A DNA stretch of 47,988 nucleotides. Origin: Planctomycetota bacterium (GTDB lineage: Bacteria > Planctomycetota > UBA8742 > UBA2392). The DNA is taken from positions 1 through 47,988 of the forward strand of contig JAGQRE010000011.1 in NCBI GenBank assembly GCA_020425695.1, written 5' to 3'. A program made the translations under genes and the position numbers. A model generated the notes under the pieces. The model was not told where the DNA came from. It worked only from the letters and a program-made list of their open reading frames with translations, and did no database searches. Shown piece by piece: positions 35,034-43,170 of the stretch. Every line of letters begins with the position of its first letter. The stretch's first letter is position 1.

Positions 35034-35105
35034 ACCGCCAAGGCGCAGAGGCAAAGAAAAGCCTGAGCAATTTGCAGTGCTTGGCGCCGTAGCGTCTTGG
35101 CGGTT
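35033..35105. repeat. Short inverted repeat directly after the SEC-C gene
   Basis: Arms AACCGCCAAGGCGC (35033-35046) and GCGTCTTGGCGGTT (35092-35105) are inverted with one mismatch. The element begins at the last base of the stop codon. It looks like another palindromic intergenic repeat rather than a terminator, because no T-run follows. Confidence 0.55.
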
Positions 35106-35256
35106 GAAACCACGTCTCGTTCCAACCTTGCGACGTGCCCGGACGCTTCGGCGTGCCGGGCGCTGATTGACCCGTCGGGCCGGCGGCGTGGGCTGCGTGC
35201 AGTTGCCACGTTCCGTGTACGGACTCTGAACCGGCGGAGAGATCAGTCTCGCACCA

Positions 35257-35329
35257 TTTGATGTAGCTCAAACGGTAGAGCACAGGGTCTTTACCCCTGT
35301 AGTTACGGGTTCGAATCCCGTCATCCAAC
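35257..35329 (+). tRNA. tRNA-Lys(UUU)-like gene with atypical bases
   Basis: The cloverleaf can be drawn with canonical lengths. The acceptor 7-bp stem has one U-C mismatch at 3-70. The D-arm is GCTC/GAGC with GG in the loop. The anticodon stem is CAGGG/CCCTG with loop UCUUUAC. The variable loop has five bases, and the T-arm ACGGG/CCCGT has loop TTCGAAT. The anticodon by position is UUU (Lys). Base 33 is C instead of the near-universal U, and base 73 is C where bacterial tRNA-Lys has A. CCA is not encoded. It may be a real but unusual tRNA or a decaying copy. Confidence 0.75.
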
Positions 35330-35708
35330 CCGTCCGCTGATAACGGACACCGGTCTCTAGAACCGGCATTTGGCCGCAAGGCCGCCTGAGAACCCGAAGG
35401 GGGTGACGAAGCGCGAAGGCCGTTCTTGACCCGTCAAGGACAACACGAGAAGAGACTCTGCAGCACGCGGATACCGACCGACCGAAACAGGCGGAACGCG
35501 CAGCGAGAAAACAGCGCCGCGCCGAACGCCCCACTACCGCTGGTCTCAAGCAGTGCTCCGTTTCAGACGTGCGCCCGACCGTGAACTTGCCCCCGGAAGG
35601 CATTTGCATCAGGCTTCAGTAGCGCTCGCTTACGCTTCGCGTTCAGACCTGCAACTCACGCCCGTTCTGTTGACGTGTCAATATCCGCCCAATAGAGAGG
35701 GGGTGACG
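35330..35708. other. Gene-free stretch with a run of short hairpins
   Basis: The 379 bases between the tRNA-like gene and the SPFH gene contain hairpins by eye: GTCCG/CGGAC and CCGGT/ACCGG at about 35330-35370, GGCC-GCAA-GGCC just after, and CTTGA-CCCG-TCAAG at 35425-35438. A TTGAC-GT-GTCAA palindrome lies at 35670-35681. No open reading frame with codon-like pattern was seen. It may be a structured leader, a trailer of the tRNA transcript or a small RNA. Confidence 0.4.
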
Positions 35709-37031
35709 ATGATCCTGTTTCGCAAGTTGAAGGTTGCAGCGCACGAGCGTGTGCTGATGTTCCACGACGGCGATTTCCGCGGCGTTCTGACGCCGGGCAA
35801 GCACAAGCTGTTTGACCCGCTGCGCAAGCTCGCGTTCACGCGCGTCAACCTGCGCGACGTCTACTTCAAGCACGAGAACCTCGATGTACTCGCGCTGGCA
35901 TTCGCCGAGCGTGCAAACCTCGACGGCGCGGTCCGCATTGTAAGCCTTGACGACCACGAGCGTGCCTTCGTCTTCATTGACGGAAAGTTCGACCGCGTCC
36001 TCAAGCCCGGGCTGCACGTGCTGTGGGTCGCGCTGCGCAAGGTTCGCGTCGATGTCATTGACACGCGCGACCCGGTTTATGCTTCGGCCGACCTGCCGCA
36101 CATCGTGCGCGGCAATACGCTTGAGGAAGAGGCGAGCGTCCTTGACGTCCGCGACCACGAGCGCGCACTGGTTTGGGTCGATAACCGTTTCCGCATGGCA
36201 CTGCGCCCGGGCCTCTACATTACGTGGAAGGGTCTGAACGACGTACGCGTAGAGGTCGTTGACGCAACCGGCGTGATGCTGAGCCATCGCGACCAGGCAG
36301 CGATTCTGCAGAACGGCGCAACGCAGTATGTGCTGAACCCGTTCACGGTTGAAGCAGGCCAGGTCGGGCTGTGGTTCCTTGACGGCCAGTTCCAGAGCGT
36401 CCTGAAGCCGGGCACCCACGCCTTCTGGACGGGCATGGGCAAGCTGAAGCTGCTGCTGGTTGAGTTACGTGAGCGCACGCTGGACATCAGCGGCCAGGAG
36501 ATCATGACCAACGACAAGGTCACGTTGCGCCTGAACGCGCTGCTGACCTACCGCGTCACGGATGCACTGAAGTCAGTCACCGTCACCGAGGATGCGACGC
36601 AGGCCCTGTATCGCGAGGCACAGCTTGCCCTGCGCGGCGTGATCGGCGCCCGCGAACTGGATGCCTTGCTGAGTGACAAGGATGCAGTCGCCGCCGAGCT
36701 TGAGGGCATCGTGAAGACCAAGGCGCCGGAGTTCGGGCTTGAGGTTCGCTCACTGGGCATCCGCGACGTCATCCTGCCGGGCGACATGAAGGAGTTGATG
36801 AACAAGGTAACGGAGGCGAAGAAGGCGTCCGAGGCTTCGCTCATCAACCGCCGCGAGGAGACGGCCGCGATGCGCATGCAGGCAAACACGGCCAAGATTC
36901 TCGAGAACCAGCCGGTACTGATGAAGCTGCGAGAGCTTGAGGTACTTGAGAAGATCGCGGCAACGTCAAACCTGACGGTCCTGCTGGGCGAAAACGGCGG
37001 TCTGAAAGACCGCGTCACAAAGCTGCTGTAA
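35709..37031 (+). CDS. SPFH/band-7 (slipin-like) protein with four N-terminal repeats
   Basis: The 440-residue protein starts at the ATG at 35709, preceded by AGGGGG. The last half is the SPFH/band-7 domain (about 255-390; GQEIMTNDKVTLRLNALLTY, then ALRGVIGARELDALL) and an Ala/Glu-rich helix (about 355-425). SPFH proteins form membrane-associated oligomers. No clear transmembrane helix is present here. Before it lie four copies of a roughly 40-residue unit, HERVLMFHDGDFRGVLTPGK and so on, starting near residues 11, 82, 149 and 217. Each repeat has the pattern 'x-DG-x-F-x-x-VL-x-PG-x-H'. Slipin-like proteins with one such unit are known; four is more than I recall, so the array may be an extra binding platform. 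A weak terminator-like stem follows. Confidence 0.88.
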   Translation: MILFRKLKVAAHERVLMFHDGDFRGVLTPGKHKLFDPLRKLAFTRVNLRDVYFKHENLDVLALAFAERANLDGAVRIVSLDDHERAFVFIDGKFDRVLKPGLHVLWVALRKVRVDVIDTRDPVYASADLPHIVRGNTLEEEASVLDVRDHERALVWVDNRFRMALRPGLYITWKGLNDVRVEVVDATGVMLSHRDQAAILQNGATQYVLNPFTVEAGQVGLWFLDGQFQSVLKPGTHAFWTGMGKLKLLLVELRERTLDISGQEIMTNDKVTLRLNALLTYRVTDALKSVTVTEDATQALYREAQLALRGVIGARELDALLSDKDAVAAELEGIVKTKAPEFGLEVRSLGIRDVILPGDMKELMNKVTEAKKASEASLINRREETAAMRMQANTAKILENQPVLMKLRELEVLEKIAATSNLTVLLGENGGLKDRVTKLL

Positions 37032-37039
37032 CAAAACTG

Positions 37040-37066
37040 AAGCCCCGGGTGCAAACCCGGGGCTTT
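37040..37066 (+). terminator. Terminator-like stem after the SPFH gene
   Basis: AAGCCCCGGGT-GCAA-ACCCGGGGCTT lies 8 bases after the stop. The T-run is short (TTT), so termination may be partial. Confidence 0.6.
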
Positions 37067-37173
37067 GGGTCGTGAAACTCAAGGATGGTCGGAGCAAACA
37101 CGAAGTGCACGCGCGACGGGCCACAGGTATCGAACAGGCATCCTTACACTGATCGAATACACAGTTTCATAAG

Positions 37174-37207
37174 CAAAGCCCCCCGTTTGCACGGAGGGCT
37201 TTAGTTT
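37174..37207. terminator. Bidirectional terminator between SPFH and GDH genes
   Basis: AAAGCCCCCCGT-TTGC-ACGGAGGGCTTT has one mismatch on the plus strand that becomes a G-U pair on the minus strand. It is followed by AGTTTTG on the plus side. It best serves the glutamate dehydrogenase gene, which ends at 37221. Confidence 0.7.
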
Positions 37208-37220
37208 TGTGGCGCCGATC

Positions 37221-38495
37221 TTAGTTACCGCGCTGTTGCTCCGCTTCGCCTACGCGCTTCAGTGCCAGCATAAACGCGGCCGTGCGCTTGCTGCACTTTT
37301 CCTGACGGGCGAGCGTGTGTACGTCCATGAAGGCCTTGCGCATCTTGCGGTCGAGTTCCTGGTTCACGCGATCTTCGTCCCAGTAGAACTGCGTCAGGTT
37401 CTGCGACCACTCGAAGTAACTGACCGTCACGCCGCCCGCGTTTGCGAGAATGTCCGGAATCACGGTGATACCGCGCTCGTGCAATTCTTCGTCGGCCTCG
37501 GGCATCGTCGGGTGATTGGCGCCCTCAACGATCAGCGGCGCTTTAATGTGCGCACAGTTGTCGGGCGTGATCACGTCACCAATCGCGGCCGGGATCAGGC
37601 AGTCCACCGGCAGTGCCAGCAGATCCTGGTTGTTCATCACGTCCGCACCGGGGAAGCCGGCAACGGTGCGCTTTTCCTTAAACCACTCGAACAAGGCCGG
37701 AACATCCAGCCCCTTCTCGTTGTAAACGCCGCCCTTCACATCGGTGACCGCGACAACGACGCCGCCGCGCTCATGCCAGAAGTGGGCGCTGTAGCTGCCG
37801 ACGTTGCCGAAACCCTGAATAGCGCACGTCTTGCCGGCGATCTTGTCACCGCGCGATTTGTAGAAGGCGTCCGCCACTGCAACCACGCCGTAGGCCGTCG
37901 CAGTGATTCGTCCGAGGCTGCCGCCGAGACTGACCGGCTTGCCAGTAACCACGCCCGGGCTGTAGCCGCGGCGCGAGCTGTATTCGTCCATCAACCACGC
38001 CATTACCTGCCCGTCAGTGCCCATGTCAGGCGCTGGGATGTCGCGGTGCGGGCCGAGAACAATGGCGATACGTGCCGTGAACTTGCGCGTCAGGCGCTCA
38101 AGCTCGGTCATGCTCATGTTTAGGGGGTCGCAGGCAACGCCGCCCTTGGCGCCGCCGAAGGGCACGTCAATCAGCGCGGTCTTCCACGACATCAGACTGG
38201 CCAGCGCGCGTACTTCGTCTTTGTCAACTTCGGGGTGATAGCGAATGCCGCCCTTCCATGGGCCGCGAGCGCCGTTGTGCTGTACGCGATAGCCTGCGTA
38301 TACGTGAATCTTGCCGCTGTCCATGCGGACGGGCACGGCCACTTCGATCTCACGGAACGGCGTCTTCAGAATCTGGCGAAGCTCAATCGGCATGTCGAGG
38401 CGGTCAGCCGCCTTGTCGAACAGGCCGTTTACGGCTTCATAGGCGTTGTATCTCTGGGAGGCTGACTTGTAGCGCCCCGTAATCCGTGTGGTCAT
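37221..38495 (-). CDS. gdhA: Glutamate dehydrogenase (Glu/Leu/Phe/Val family)
   Basis: The 424-residue enzyme reversibly converts glutamate to 2-oxoglutarate and ammonia. The substrate region has GPWKGGIRYHP and the catalytic Lys lies in PFGGAKGGV. The cofactor domain has GFGNVGSYSAHFW, the GxGxxG-type dinucleotide motif. The length and the sequence around MPIELRQILKTPFREIEVAV fit the roughly 420-residue NAD-type group. AGGA lies 7 bases before the ATG at 38495. The Rrf2 regulator lies upstream on the same strand with 161 bases between and might affect it. It is followed by a terminator at 37174-37207. Confidence 0.96.
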   Translation of the reverse strand: MTTRITGRYKSASQRYNAYEAVNGLFDKAADRLDMPIELRQILKTPFREIEVAVPVRMDSGKIHVYAGYRVQHNGARGPWKGGIRYHPEVDKDEVRALASLMSWKTALIDVPFGGAKGGVACDPLNMSMTELERLTRKFTARIAIVLGPHRDIPAPDMGTDGQVMAWLMDEYSSRRGYSPGVVTGKPVSLGGSLGRITATAYGVVAVADAFYKSRGDKIAGKTCAIQGFGNVGSYSAHFWHERGGVVVAVTDVKGGVYNEKGLDVPALFEWFKEKRTVAGFPGADVMNNQDLLALPVDCLIPAAIGDVITPDNCAHIKAPLIVEGANHPTMPEADEELHERGITVIPDILANAGGVTVSYFEWSQNLTQFYWDEDRVNQELDRKMRKAFMDVHTLARQEKCSKRTAAFMLALKRVGEAEQQRGN

Positions 38496-38656
38496 GTGGC
38501 TTCCTGGTGCGACTCAATACCTTCGGCTTATCGGCACCGCCGGGTCAAATCTGCACCCGAAAATGGGCCGGCCATATGCCGAGGACTATGCCTTTTCCAC
38601 AGTGTAGGCGCAAAGGGGCAAACGCAGGTGTATTGGTCACCGCAGGTTGAGGCAAC

Positions 38657-39091
38657 TCAGGCTTTGCTCGCGGTGGAGTCGGCCTGCTTTTCGGAGTAGC
38701 GGAAGTCAGCCAACGTATAGCGAGAAAGTACTGACCCGATCTGGTCTTCGACCTCGCTGAAAACTTCGCGCATCAGGCAGTCGCCGTAGAGCGTGCAATC
38801 AGACTCTGTCGCAAAGCATTCGAAGACACGCGTAGGCCCATCAATCTCCGTCAGGATTTCCTGCAGGGTCACTTCGCTCGGCTCAACGGCCAGTACAAAG
38901 CCGCCGCTGGGGCCCTTGAGGCTGCGAACGACACCCTTTTTGGCAAGCTGCTGCAGGATTTTCGAGAGAAACGCCTTGGGGATCATCAGCTTTTCAGCGA
39001 TCTCGGATAGCGTAACCGGGCCGCGAGCGCGACGCTCGGCCAGGTACATCAGGGCGCGCAATCCGTAGTCCGTTTTTCTGCTGAAGATCAC
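38657..39091 (-). CDS. Rrf2-family Fe-S transcriptional regulator
   Basis: The 144-residue protein begins MIFSRKTDYGLRALMYLAER, the Rrf2 winged-helix start, with recognition helix IPKAFLSKILQQLAKKGVV. Three cysteines, Cys92, Cys99 and Cys105 (ECFATESDCTLYGDC), have almost the same spacing as the IscR cluster ligands, so it is likely to bind an Fe-S cluster and sense iron, oxygen or nitric oxide. The start is the GTG at 39091, preceded by AGGAAG. A promoter with a perfect TTGACA lies upstream, and a GGACC-N5-GGTCC palindrome sits near the expected transcript start, consistent with self-repression. It is divergent from yjbQ. Confidence 0.93.
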   Translation of the reverse strand: MIFSRKTDYGLRALMYLAERRARGPVTLSEIAEKLMIPKAFLSKILQQLAKKGVVRSLKGPSGGFVLAVEPSEVTLQEILTEIDGPTRVFECFATESDCTLYGDCLMREVFSEVEDQIGSVLSRYTLADFRYSEKQADSTASKA

Positions 39092-39129
39092 AGGCTTCCT
39101 ATGCGTTTGTATGGCGTACGACGAAAAGC

Positions 39130-39178
39130 GGACCTCAATGGTCCTATTCAGTACACTTGCGCAAACGGCTAGTGTCAA
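39130..39178 (-). promoter_or_regulatory. Rrf2 promoter with overlapping palindrome
   Basis: On the minus strand TTGACA (39178-39173) and TGTACT (39155-39150) are separated by 17 bases. The inverted repeat GGACC-TCAAT-GGTCC at 39130-39144 covers the expected start of transcription, about 50 bases before the GTG. The whole site lies in the 101-bp divergent region with yjbQ, so it may control both genes. Confidence 0.55.
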
Positions 39179-39192
39179 GCTAAGGAACGGAT

Positions 39193-39666
39193 ATGAAGAC
39201 CTATACCGAATACCTGTACTTCAACACGCGCAGCAAGCGCGAGTACATACGCATTACAGACAAAGTAGAAGAAAGCGTCCGGCAGTCCGGCGTACGTGAG
39301 GGTATGGCGCTGGTTTCAGCTATGCACATCACGGCCGGCGTCTGGGTGAACGACGCTGAAGATGGATTACTCGACGACATCGACAAGTGGCTCGAAAGCC
39401 TGACGCCTTACGGCTCATACCCGCAGATCAAGTGGCCGAACACGGGCGAAGAGGGCCCGGTAAACGCCGTGCGCCACGAGTACAAGCACCACCGCACCGG
39501 CGAAGACAACGGCGACAGCCACCTGAAGAGCATACTGGTGCATCACCAAGTAATCGTGCCCATCACTGATGGCCGGCTCGATTTAGGTACCTGGCAGCAG
39601 GTCTACTACGCCGAATTCGACGGCCAGCGCCGGAAACGCGTCATCATCAAAGTGATGGGTGAGTAG
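39193..39666 (+). CDS. yjbQ: YjbQ/UPF0047 family protein
   Basis: The 157-residue protein has the family pattern: [20 protein letters not shown], then [19 protein letters not shown] and [19 protein letters not shown]. It is a small beta-rich cytoplasmic protein. Some members are described as having secondary thiamine-phosphate synthase activity, and its conserved His residues suggest a metal or phosphate site. AAGGA lies 7 bases before the ATG at 39193. It is divergent from the Rrf2 gene. The function in this organism is unproven. Confidence 0.93.
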   Translation: MKTYTEYLYFNTRSKREYIRITDKVEESVRQSGVREGMALVSAMHITAGVWVNDAEDGLLDDIDKWLESLTPYGSYPQIKWPNTGEEGPVNAVRHEYKHHRTGEDNGDSHLKSILVHHQVIVPITDGRLDLGTWQQVYYAEFDGQRRKRVIIKVMGE

Positions 39667-39686
39667 CCCGGGCGGCAACGCCCGGG
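39667..39686. terminator. Hairpin between convergent yjbQ and HAD genes
   Basis: CCCGGGCG-GCAA-CGCCCGGG is a perfect 8-bp stem directly after the yjbQ stop. There is no T-run, so it may be a weak terminator or simple 3' stabiliser. Confidence 0.45.
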
Positions 39687-39712
39687 GATGTGCTCCGGCG
39701 ACGCTGACTTCC

Positions 39713-40423
39713 CTATACCTGTTCATCCCCGGCCTTGGCAGGCTGGGTTATCAGGCTGGACAGTTCCCTGATGTCGTCGATCAATACATCGGCGTTGGCC
39801 AACTCGGTGTGAGGGCCGTAGCCGTAAGTGCAGCCGATGAACCATAGCCCGCAGGCGTTGGCGGCTTCGTTGTCGTGGATGCGATCGCCTACCATGATAC
39901 CGGTCTTCGCGCCTGTTTCATCCAGCCCGCGCTGCAACTCGCCGGGTTTGCTTACTTCCCGGCTGCGCCCGGCGGCGGCGCGAAAATCAAGCAGTTCGTC
40001 CAGTGCGAACGTCTCCACGACGGCGTCGAGATAGTCCTGGCTGCAGTTGCTGACCAGCAGCAGTTTCAGACCTCGTTGCTTCAGCCCTACAAGCACTTCA
40101 CGCACGCCTTCGAACAGTTTGCCACTGCCGTCCTTCAGGAAGGTCTTCTCGTTCGCGCTGGCCTCGCGGTGCAGGTCCATGGCCTTGTGTTTTAAAGGCT
40201 CAGGCAGCAACTCGGCATAGAAGATGTAGGGCGGCTTGCCGATCTGCGCACGGATCGCCTCTTCACTCGGCGGGGCGTCCATACCCGGCAGGTCGCCGGA
40301 GTTGATCATGCCCTCAAACGCCAACTGGATTGCACGCGCACCGAAGTCTCCGCTGTTCAGCAGCGTGCCGTCCATATCGAACGCCACACAGTCGAGTGAT
40401 TTGCCTGTCCATGGATAGGTCAT
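39713..40423 (-). CDS. HAD-family hydrolase (phosphoglycolate phosphatase-like)
   Basis: The 236-residue protein has HAD motif I DMDGTLLN near residue 15 (nucleophile Asp), motif II LLLVSNCSQ, and motif IV GDRIHDNEAANACG. A helical cap follows motif I, as in phosphoglycolate phosphatase-like (Gph) enzymes. It probably dephosphorylates a small metabolite. The ATG at 40423 is chosen; a TTG at 40465 would reach into the palindromic repeat at 40464-40544. No clear Shine-Dalgarno sequence is seen. It converges on yjbQ. Confidence 0.9.
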   Translation of the reverse strand: MTYPWTGKSLDCVAFDMDGTLLNSGDFGARAIQLAFEGMINSGDLPGMDAPPSEEAIRAQIGKPPYIFYAELLPEPLKHKAMDLHREASANEKTFLKDGSGKLFEGVREVLVGLKQRGLKLLLVSNCSQDYLDAVVETFALDELLDFRAAAGRSREVSKPGELQRGLDETGAKTGIMVGDRIHDNEAANACGLWFIGCTYGYGPHTELANADVLIDDIRELSSLITQPAKAGDEQV

Positions 40424-40463
40424 GCGCGCAATGTGCTTTGGGAGTAACCGGTACGCCAGCGCC

Positions 40464-40544
40464 AAAGGGGTCAGACCCTGTTTTCGCTGCTGACGTAGAC
40501 GGCTGTCTGAAAGTCACTCGTGCGAAGACAGGGTCTGACCCCCT
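40464..40544. repeat. Palindromic repeat, GGGGTCAGACCCTG family, copy 2
   Basis: The ends AAAGGGGTCAGACCCTG and CAGGGTCTGACCCC are inverted. About 81 bp long, it matches the copy at 15285-15365 in length and ends and shares the inner GAAAGTCAC block. It sits between the HAD gene start and the first metallophosphoesterase stop. Confidence 0.75.
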
Positions 40545-40558
40545 CTCCAACCACCAAG

Positions 40559-41731
40559 CTACACCATCTCAATCAAAGTGATCTCGGGTGGGCAGTTCAG
40601 ACGCACGGGCATCCATTGGCCGGTGCCGCTGTTCACGTACAGCTTGCGCCCTTCGTGTTCGTACTCGCCGGCGTGGTAGAACTCGAAAGGAAGCACCGGT
40701 GAGAATTCAACCTGCCCGATTCGCCCCAGCGTGACCTGCCCGCCGTGCGTATGCCCGCTCAGTTGTAGATCGATCTGCCGCTCGCGACCCTCGTAGAAGC
40801 TGCTGGGGTTGTGCGCCAATACAATGCGCGGTGCCCCATCGTCGGCGACTTCCTTCAGCGCATGATCAAAACTGTCCTTCGGCTGGCGACGTCCCGGGTA
40901 GTCCACGCCGAGCATCCAGAAGTGATCACCGCCGACACTGACCTTCCGGCTGTCATCGCGCAGCATCACCGCACCGGTTGCTTCAACTCCCGCGATCAAC
41001 TGGTCCAGTTTCTGCCCGGCCGCGTAGTACTCATGATTACCAAGGCACATGAAGACCCCGTGTCGGTGCTTCACGCCGCGCAGCATCATTTGCGCGTCTT
41101 CCAACTGCTCCATCGCATGGTCGAGCAGGTCGCCGGTGCAAACCACGATGTCCGCGTCCTGCGCGTTCACCATGGCAACCAGTTCGCGCAGGTGATCTGT
41201 CTTCACGAAGCGCCCGATGTGGACGTCGCTGAACTGGGCAATCCGCAACCCATGCAGGTTGGTCATATCGGGCGGTGTCTTCAGCATGACTTTGCGTATG
41301 ACCGGGTCAGCCATAGCCCCCACCGCGCCGATGCCCGAAGCGACGATGATCGCAGCCGGTGGCGCCAGTGCTGCGCGCTTTAGCAGATCGCGGCGGGTTT
41401 CATCGACTTCGTCTTTGCCAAGTCGCCTGCGAACTTTCAGGGCGGTGAACAAGGGGAAACTGAACAAAACTAGCCATATTCCGTAACACAGCACAGCAAA
41501 CTGAAACGCCATGCTCGGCACCGACAGCCACAGCGGTGCATCCGAGCGAAACACACGCAGCGCGTCGGCCTTGAACGGCATCAGCAAAGTCGGAAGTAGA
41601 GGCAGCCAGTAGGCGACGGCAAGTATGATCCGCGCCCGTTTGCGGTGTCCAGGAGAAGCCGCGGAAACACGCACCCAAAGCGCCCAGAACACGAGCGCGT
41701 TGACGGCAAGCAAAACCAGGGCGATCCGCAT
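40559..41731 (-). CDS. Membrane metallophosphoesterase, first of three paralogues
   Basis: The 390-residue protein belongs to the calcineurin-like phosphoesterase family (YkuE/YaeI-like). Three or four hydrophobic segments occupy about residues 1-100. Then comes a twin-arginine-like segment, RRDLLKRAALAPPAAIIVAS. The catalytic domain has FSDVHIG, CTGDLLD, GNHEYY, LAHNP and SGHTHGG, which together bind two metals. Relatives remove phosphate from lipids or phosphate esters at the membrane. The ATG at 41731 is preferred over the GTG two codons before it. It lies 28 bases after the second copy's stop, so the two are probably one operon. Confidence 0.92.
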   Translation of the reverse strand: MRIALVLLAVNALVFWALWVRVSAASPGHRKRARIILAVAYWLPLLPTLLMPFKADALRVFRSDAPLWLSVPSMAFQFAVLCYGIWLVLFSFPLFTALKVRRRLGKDEVDETRRDLLKRAALAPPAAIIVASGIGAVGAMADPVIRKVMLKTPPDMTNLHGLRIAQFSDVHIGRFVKTDHLRELVAMVNAQDADIVVCTGDLLDHAMEQLEDAQMMLRGVKHRHGVFMCLGNHEYYAAGQKLDQLIAGVEATGAVMLRDDSRKVSVGGDHFWMLGVDYPGRRQPKDSFDHALKEVADDGAPRIVLAHNPSSFYEGRERQIDLQLSGHTHGGQVTLGRIGQVEFSPVLPFEFYHAGEYEHEGRKLYVNSGTGQWMPVRLNCPPEITLIEMV

Positions 41732-41759
41732 GACCACAGTATAAGGCGTGCGGGCGGTT

Positions 41760-43061
41760 CTACGCGAGTTCGATCAACGTGATTTCCGGCGGGCAGTTCA
41801 GGCGCACAGGCAGCCAGCTTCCGATGCCACTGTTGACGTACAGGTTGCGCCCTGCGTGCTGGTAGAGCCCCTTGTGGTAGAACTCGAAGGGCAGATTTGG
41901 TGTCAACTCGGCATCACCGATGCGCCCGAGGCTGATCTGCCCGCCATGGGTGTGCCCACTGAGCATCAGGTCGATGTTTCGCTCACGCCCTTCAAAGAAC
42001 GTCTTCGGGTGGTGCGACAACACGATGCGGGGCGCGCCGTCGTCGTCCATGTCACCCAGCACACGGTCCATGCTTTGCGCTGTTGTCGGGCGGTCACCGA
42101 GTGCCCCGCCGGCCACGCCCGGAAAGTCTGTACCGCCCAGCCAGAAGTGCGAGCCACCAACATCAATGCGATGGGCCGCGTCAACGAGGGTCGACGCCCC
42201 GCACTCTTCGTATGCCTCGATGACGGTGCGTTCGTGCCCCTGCGCGGCAATGTATTCGTGATTGCCCATGCACATGTACGTACCCTTGGGCGAGCGCAGG
42301 TTGCGCAGCACTCGTTGGGCAAACTCCAGTTGTTCCAGTTGGTTGTCGATCAAGTCACCCGTGCAGACGACCATATCCGGGCGCAGCGAGTTGATGGCCG
42401 TCGTGATCTCGTTGAGGCGGTCGCGTTCCAGGTAGCTGCCGATGTGAACGTCGCTGAACTGGGCAATCTTGAAGCCCCGCAAATGGGAATAGTCGCCGCG
42501 CACGCGCTGCTGAATTCGCCGTACGACGGGCGGACGCTGGCTTTCAATGCCGCCGGCGGCAGCCGTCGTCACAATGATCGCCGGAATGCTGAAAGCTGCC
42601 TTCTTGAGCAACTGCCTGCGTTCAGCGTCGGCGAGTTTTGCTTCCATGGGCAGCGCCGGTCGCTCGGGGTTCATTGCCCTGCGCAGTTTGGCGACGGCAG
42701 CCCCGAGTCTTCCCGGCAGCCATGCCAGCAGCAAAACACCCCCGTACACCCAGACCGCGAACTGGAACGCCATGCCACTGACGGAAAGCCAGGCCGGCAA
42801 TGTCGAGTGAATCCAGTGGGCTCCTGCGAGCCCGCCGCACCCCATCACGATCATCGGCGACACCAGCACCCAGAACACCAGGGCAAGCGCGCAGGGTACG
42901 ACGCGCCCGGCGCCAATGCCGTGTAGCCGCCGTAAAAGCGCGCGAAACACAAGCAAGTTCCCAAGCGTCACAAGTGCGCCGATGAACATGACCCCGCCGG
43001 ACGAATTCTCGACGGATGCGCACCAACCCTCGGCCTGTTGAATCCACTCAGGTGCGCTCAC
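41760..43061 (-). CDS. Membrane metallophosphoesterase, second of three paralogues
   Basis: The 433-residue paralogue starts at a GTG (43061) with GGAGG five bases before it. It has N-terminal membrane segments and a twin-arginine-like segment ERRQLLKKAAFSIPAIIVTT. The metal motifs are FSDVHIG, CTGDLID, GNHEYI, LSHHP and SGHTHGG. An insertion near FPGVAGGALGDRPTTAQSMD is longer than in the first copy and may shape the substrate pocket. It is upstream of the first copy in the same operon. The candidate RNA and a small ORF separate it from the third copy. Confidence 0.93.
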   Translation of the reverse strand: MSAPEWIQQAEGWCASVENSSGGVMFIGALVTLGNLLVFRALLRRLHGIGAGRVVPCALALVFWVLVSPMIVMGCGGLAGAHWIHSTLPAWLSVSGMAFQFAVWVYGGVLLLAWLPGRLGAAVAKLRRAMNPERPALPMEAKLADAERRQLLKKAAFSIPAIIVTTAAAGGIESQRPPVVRRIQQRVRGDYSHLRGFKIAQFSDVHIGSYLERDRLNEITTAINSLRPDMVVCTGDLIDNQLEQLEFAQRVLRNLRSPKGTYMCMGNHEYIAAQGHERTVIEAYEECGASTLVDAAHRIDVGGSHFWLGGTDFPGVAGGALGDRPTTAQSMDRVLGDMDDDGAPRIVLSHHPKTFFEGRERNIDLMLSGHTHGGQISLGRIGDAELTPNLPFEFYHKGLYQHAGRNLYVNSGIGSWLPVRLNCPPEITLIELA

Positions 43062-43170
43062 GCTGCCCTCCGGCGCAGGAACTTGGGGTCACGCCAACGC
43101 GTACGACGCAAGCGTGCGCTGGTCTTGAGGCTGGCTGGGCGGCGACATGTAGGTTCGCTTGAGCAACGCA

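Noticed and set aside
35011..35379. Minus-strand open frame with a DGIRTRN...YRLSYI-type sequence
   Set aside because: This is the well-known false protein made by reading a tRNA gene backwards.
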